Source: Bacteroidota bacterium (lineage in GTDB: Bacteria > Bacteroidota > Bacteroidia > NS11-12g > UBA955). Taken from it: 36,636 nt of DNA. The position numbers and the translations under genes are program-made. The stretch is taken from NCBI GenBank assembly GCA_016868785.1, contig VGFS01000022.1, positions 1 to 36,636 on the forward strand. Direction: 5' to 3'. The notes below the pieces were generated by a model, which searched no databases, was not told where the DNA came from, and saw only the letters and a list, made by a program, of their open reading frames with translations. Of this stretch, positions 34,117-36,636 are shown piece by piece. The number at the start of each line of letters is the position of its first letter. The stretch's first letter is position 1.

Positions 34117-34977
34117 ATGACAGCAGAAAGAAACGCATTTATCTCAAATAGTGTCGCCAAATATGGTCGGTTCGTGATTGTGGCATCGATGTCGATTGTG
34201 TTGATGTTGGGTCTGCCTGCTGTCAAGTCGGTTCGGGTTTCTACGGGATTGAACACATTGGTGATTGATGCAGGTCACGGTGGGTTGGATCCGGGTTGCA
34301 ATGGGAACAACGAAATTTTTGAGAAGGATGTTACGTTGGGGGTGGCGTTGAAGTTGGGTAAGATATTAAAAGACAGTTTGCCTGGACTCAAGGTATTGTT
34401 CACCCGCACGACGGATAAAACATTGAAGTTGTGGGAGCGGCCGAATTTGGCGAACGACAATCGGGCTGATTTGTTTATATCGATACATTGTAATGCGAAT
34501 AATAATAGGACGGCGGCAGGCAGTGAAACTTATTTTATGGGTCTTCACAAGACGGAGGGGAATTTGGATGTAGCCAAGCGGGAGAATTCGGCCATTACTT
34601 ACGAGTCTGATTATCGTGAAAATTCTAGGTATGGTGGGTTTGACCCGGAGTCGGCCGAAGGACATATTATCTTCAGTTTGGTGCAGAATGCTTACATGAA
34701 GCAGAGTTTGAAGTTGGCTACTGGAATTGAGGCCCATACAAATAAAATCAGTGCCATTAAGAGTAGGGGCGTGAAGCAGGCGGGGTTTTTGGTATTGTGG
34801 CAGACTTCCATGCCCAGTGTTTTGGTAGAGACAGGGTTTTTAACCAATCCCACTGATCGCAGTTATTTGCGTACTACGGAAGGGCAGCAAAAGATCGCTT
34901 TGGGGGTCTACAGGGCAGTGAGGGATTACAAACGCTACATGGAAAGTGTGGGTGGGGGAACTGGAAGCTCTCGGTAG
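34117..34977 (+). CDS. N-acetylmuramoyl-L-alanine amidase (Amidase_3)
   Basis: This 286-residue zinc amidase cleaves between N-acetylmuramic acid and the stem peptide during cell separation or wall remodelling. The N-terminal hydrophobic segment (FVIVASMSIVLMLGLPAV, residues 19-36) is a signal or anchor. The catalytic domain follows at once: VIDAGHGGLDPG (H54), the EKD glutamate (E69), SIHCNAN (H124) and SVLVETGFLTNP (E238), giving the full set of zinc ligands and catalytic Glu. Earlier in-frame starts exist (GTG 34066, ATG 34075), but ATG 34117 gives the best signal sequence and avoids overlap with lptD. FtsX, in another operon here, controls such hydrolases in known systems. Confidence 0.93.
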   Translation: MTAERNAFISNSVAKYGRFVIVASMSIVLMLGLPAVKSVRVSTGLNTLVIDAGHGGLDPGCNGNNEIFEKDVTLGVALKLGKILKDSLPGLKVLFTRTTDKTLKLWERPNLANDNRADLFISIHCNANNNRTAAGSETYFMGLHKTEGNLDVAKRENSAITYESDYRENSRYGGFDPESAEGHIIFSLVQNAYMKQSLKLATGIEAHTNKISAIKSRGVKQAGFLVLWQTSMPSVLVETGFLTNPTDRSYLRTTEGQQKIALGVYRAVRDYKRYMESVGGGTGSSR

Positions 34978-35030
34978 AAATTTATCAATTCTTTGGTGTG
35001 TTTGCGGTTCGGTTTCGGTGTCGGGCTTGA

Positions 35031-35057
35031 TTTTTTTAATTTTTTTTTTAATTTTTT
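35031..35057 (+). other. Phased T-tracts upstream of the last promoter
   Basis: Three T runs (7 at 35031-35037, 10 at 35040-35049 and 6 at 35052-35057) are separated by AA. Their centres are about 10 bases apart, close to one helical turn, and they end 10 bases before the -33 element. Phased tracts of this kind bend DNA and can act like an UP element (inference). No GC stem precedes them, so they do not form a standard terminator for the amidase gene. Confidence 0.5.
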
Positions 35058-35067
35058 CCATAATTCC

Positions 35068-35098
35068 TTGCAACCTTATGCATTTATCGCGTCATTTG
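35068..35098 (+). promoter_or_regulatory. Putative promoter of the GEVED/PKD/CUB gene
   Basis: TTG at 35068-35070 and, after exactly 20 bases, GTCATTTG at 35091-35098 match the -33 element and the TTTG half of the -7 element. The first two -7 bases are non-consensus. The ATG at 35123 follows a 24-base A-rich leader. Confidence 0.45.
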
Positions 35099-35122
35099 TG
35101 AAAATAACTTTAAAATAAAACT

Positions 35123-36636
35123 ATGAAATCAACTATTACACAACTCAAAAAGCTTGCGTTTTTGGGGGTTCTGGTAGGGGGATTATTCTCTGCTGGATCA
35201 CTGAAGGCGCAAACCCCATGCTCTGGTGCGAATTCCTGGGGATGTGGTGGTGCTTTGGTAGGTTCGGGAACGGACTATCCGGGTGACATTCTTGACGTAA
35301 CTGTCAATGACAAAAAGGGTAACTCTTTGGCGTCTTACAGTGGTTTGGAATGTAGGGCAAGTGCTTCAGCGAGCACTTACAAAGGAATTTTGAATTCTGG
35401 TAAGGGTTTTGATTTGACTGCCAGTGAAGAAATTTCAGTGACTGTTAACGGTGGTACTTGGGCAACCCAATCTTGGGGAACTCGTGTAGGTATCTGGATT
35501 GATGCCAACCGTGATGGTCAGTTTGGTGCATCTGAGTGCTTGGTAGATCCTTCTTCTAACATTGCTTCAGGTAAGACTACCTACAGCTTAAAAATGCCTT
35601 GCTGGTCTACAACAGGTTTGAGCCACATGCGTATTCGCGGTGGTGCATCTGTTTACACTTTGAGCAGCAGCAATGGTTGTGGTACTGCCAACACCTACGG
35701 AAACTTGTTTGATTTAGAAGTGAATTTGAAGTTGGGCGCAAGTCCAACAGCCAACTTTATTGTTCCATCATCAACCAACTACGTAAAAACAAACATCAAG
35801 TTTAACGCTATTAACCCAAGTAGTGGGTACTCTTACAAATGGACGTTCGACCAAGCGGAAGCGCCTCCATACGCGGGTTACTCAAACAACTCTGAGAAAG
35901 GGGTTGCTAAATGGGCTTCTGCAGGTAAATACGATGTGAAAATGTTGGTAAACTATTGTGGATTGGCAGATTCAATTACCAAACAGGTAACCATTTCTGC
36001 ACCTACAGCAGCACCAGTGGCTGATTTTGTTGCTTCTTCAAACGAAACAGAAATTTACTACGATGTGACTTTGTACGACTTGAGCAACAATGGTGCTTAC
36101 ATTTGGTCTTGGGAGTTGTTGTCTCCAACAGGTTTGGATGATCAGACTGCAACGGTTCAGAATCCTAGTTTGACTTTGAGTGAAACTGGTTGGTACAAAG
36201 TGTGCTTGACCTCTTCTAACGATATAGGTCCTTCTACTCGCGTATGTAAAGATCGTTATATTGAGTGTATCGCTCCTACAGAATACTACATGGGTCCTTC
36301 TAAAGAGGGTACTTCTAAGAATGGTAAATTGTTCGACAACGGTGGTCCAAATGCCAACTATGGAAATAGTCGTAAAACATCAATCGACTACTTTAAGATT
36401 TTGCCCTGCGGTGCTGAGAAAATCACTTTGTCTTTCTCTCAGTTGATTTTGAATGACAAAAATGACAAATTGCGCATTTACGACGCTAAAGAGGCAACGG
36501 CAAACAAATTGGTTGCAACCATTACAGGTGACAACTACAAAACTTACGATACTTCTAAAATTGTTTGTACCAGCGGAGCTGTATACATTACATTCGAATC
36601 AGACGCATCTGGAAACACAGCGGGTTTTATCATCAA
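35123..36636 (+). CDS. Secreted GEVED/PKD/CUB protein, 3' end beyond the window
   Basis: The reading frame from ATG 35123 is open to the last base (504 codons so far), so the gene is cut by the window edge. It has a signal peptide (MKSTITQLKKLAFLGVLVGG, cleaved near KAQ, residue 30). A GEVED-like domain lies at about 50-200, with the calcium-loop-like GIWIDANRDGQFGASECLVD. Two PKD-like domains follow at about 208-290 (YSYKWTFDQAEAPP) and 297-380 (GAYIWSWELLSPTG). A CUB-like domain covers about 398 to the end (GKLFDNGGPNANYGN; ITLSFSQLIL; VYITFESD). A T9SS sorting domain is expected but lies outside. Codon use is strikingly uniform (TCT, ACT, GGT, AAC, TTG), which suggests an abundant surface or matrix protein. 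Confidence 0.85.
   Translation, partial: MKSTITQLKKLAFLGVLVGGLFSAGSLKAQTPCSGANSWGCGGALVGSGTDYPGDILDVTVNDKKGNSLASYSGLECRASASASTYKGILNSGKGFDLTASEEISVTVNGGTWATQSWGTRVGIWIDANRDGQFGASECLVDPSSNIASGKTTYSLKMPCWSTTGLSHMRIRGGASVYTLSSSNGCGTANTYGNLFDLEVNLKLGASPTANFIVPSSTNYVKTNIKFNAINPSSGYSYKWTFDQAEAPPYAGYSNNSEKGVAKWASAGKYDVKMLVNYCGLADSITKQVTISAPTAAPVADFVASSNETEIYYDVTLYDLSNNGAYIWSWELLSPTGLDDQTATVQNPSLTLSETGWYKVCLTSSNDIGPSTRVCKDRYIECIAPTEYYMGPSKEGTSKNGKLFDNGGPNANYGNSRKTSIDYFKILPCGAEKITLSFSQLILNDKNDKLRIYDAKEATANKLVATITGDNYKTYDTSKIVCTSGAVYITFESDASGNTAGFII

Noticed and set aside
1-36636. Search for defence systems, prophage, transposases or integrases
   Set aside because: No integrase, transposase, restriction, toxin-antitoxin or phage-like protein was found, and no terminal repeats or tRNA-linked attachment sites were visible.

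Overview
The window comes from a member of the Bacteroidota. The evidence is a SusC/SusD pair, a fused SecDF, PKD-repeat proteins ending in type-B (gliding-motility-type, CHU_C-like) sorting domains beside a PorP/SprF-family protein, DUF3127/DUF3098/DUF4159 genes typical of the phylum, and promoters of the phylum-specific TTG-N20-TAnnTTTG type with little sign of Shine-Dalgarno sites. The order or family cannot be fixed from sequence reading alone. All 22 protein genes are chromosomal in character. I see no rRNA, tRNA, CRISPR array, insertion sequence or prophage, and no gene-free gap longer than about 150 bases.

Layout. 1-8.0 kb (+): a TonB-dependent-receptor-like outer-membrane barrel, a DUF3127 protein with an SSB-like acidic tail, and a PKD giant of 1161 residues followed 6 bases later by its PorP/SprF-like partner, which carries a SPOR-like C-terminus. 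A perfect 54-bp palindrome closes this block and the converging operon. 8.0-10.6 kb (-): ftsX, DUF3098, uppP and a DUF4159 gene, a cell-envelope operon. 10.85-13.0 kb (+): a second PKD/CHU_C secreted protein. 13.05-19.2 kb (+): purL, a FAD-dependent oxidoreductase, a PolX-family protein with an inactivated polymerase site but an intact PHP nuclease site, and a GT9 glycosyltransferase. 19.2-23.6 kb (+): secDF and lysA, each with a strong terminator. 23.7-29.5 kb (-): a four-gene susC-susD operon with a small lipoprotein and a secreted protein built from two copies of one module. 29.6-34.1 kb (-): a SUMF1-fold protein lacking the catalytic cysteines, a PrxQ/Bcp-type peroxiredoxin and LptD. 34.1-36.6 kb (+): an N-acetylmuramoyl-L-alanine amidase, then the start of a highly codon-biased GEVED/PKD/CUB secreted protein that runs off the edge.

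How the genes fit together. Most of the window concerns the cell envelope: export across the inner membrane (SecDF), outer-membrane assembly (LptD), peptidoglycan and lipid-carrier recycling (UppP, FtsX, amidase), type IX secretion cargo and partners, and outer-membrane nutrient uptake (SusCD). PurL, LysA and the peroxiredoxin are housekeeping genes.

The most unusual points are the dead-polymerase PolX, the SPOR-like domain fused to a PorP/SprF protein, the SusCD operon with a duplicated-module partner and tandem upstream repeats, several promoters placed so close to the ATG that the mRNAs should be leaderless, and phased T-tracts upstream of the last gene. I did not find a clearly new defence or mobile system.
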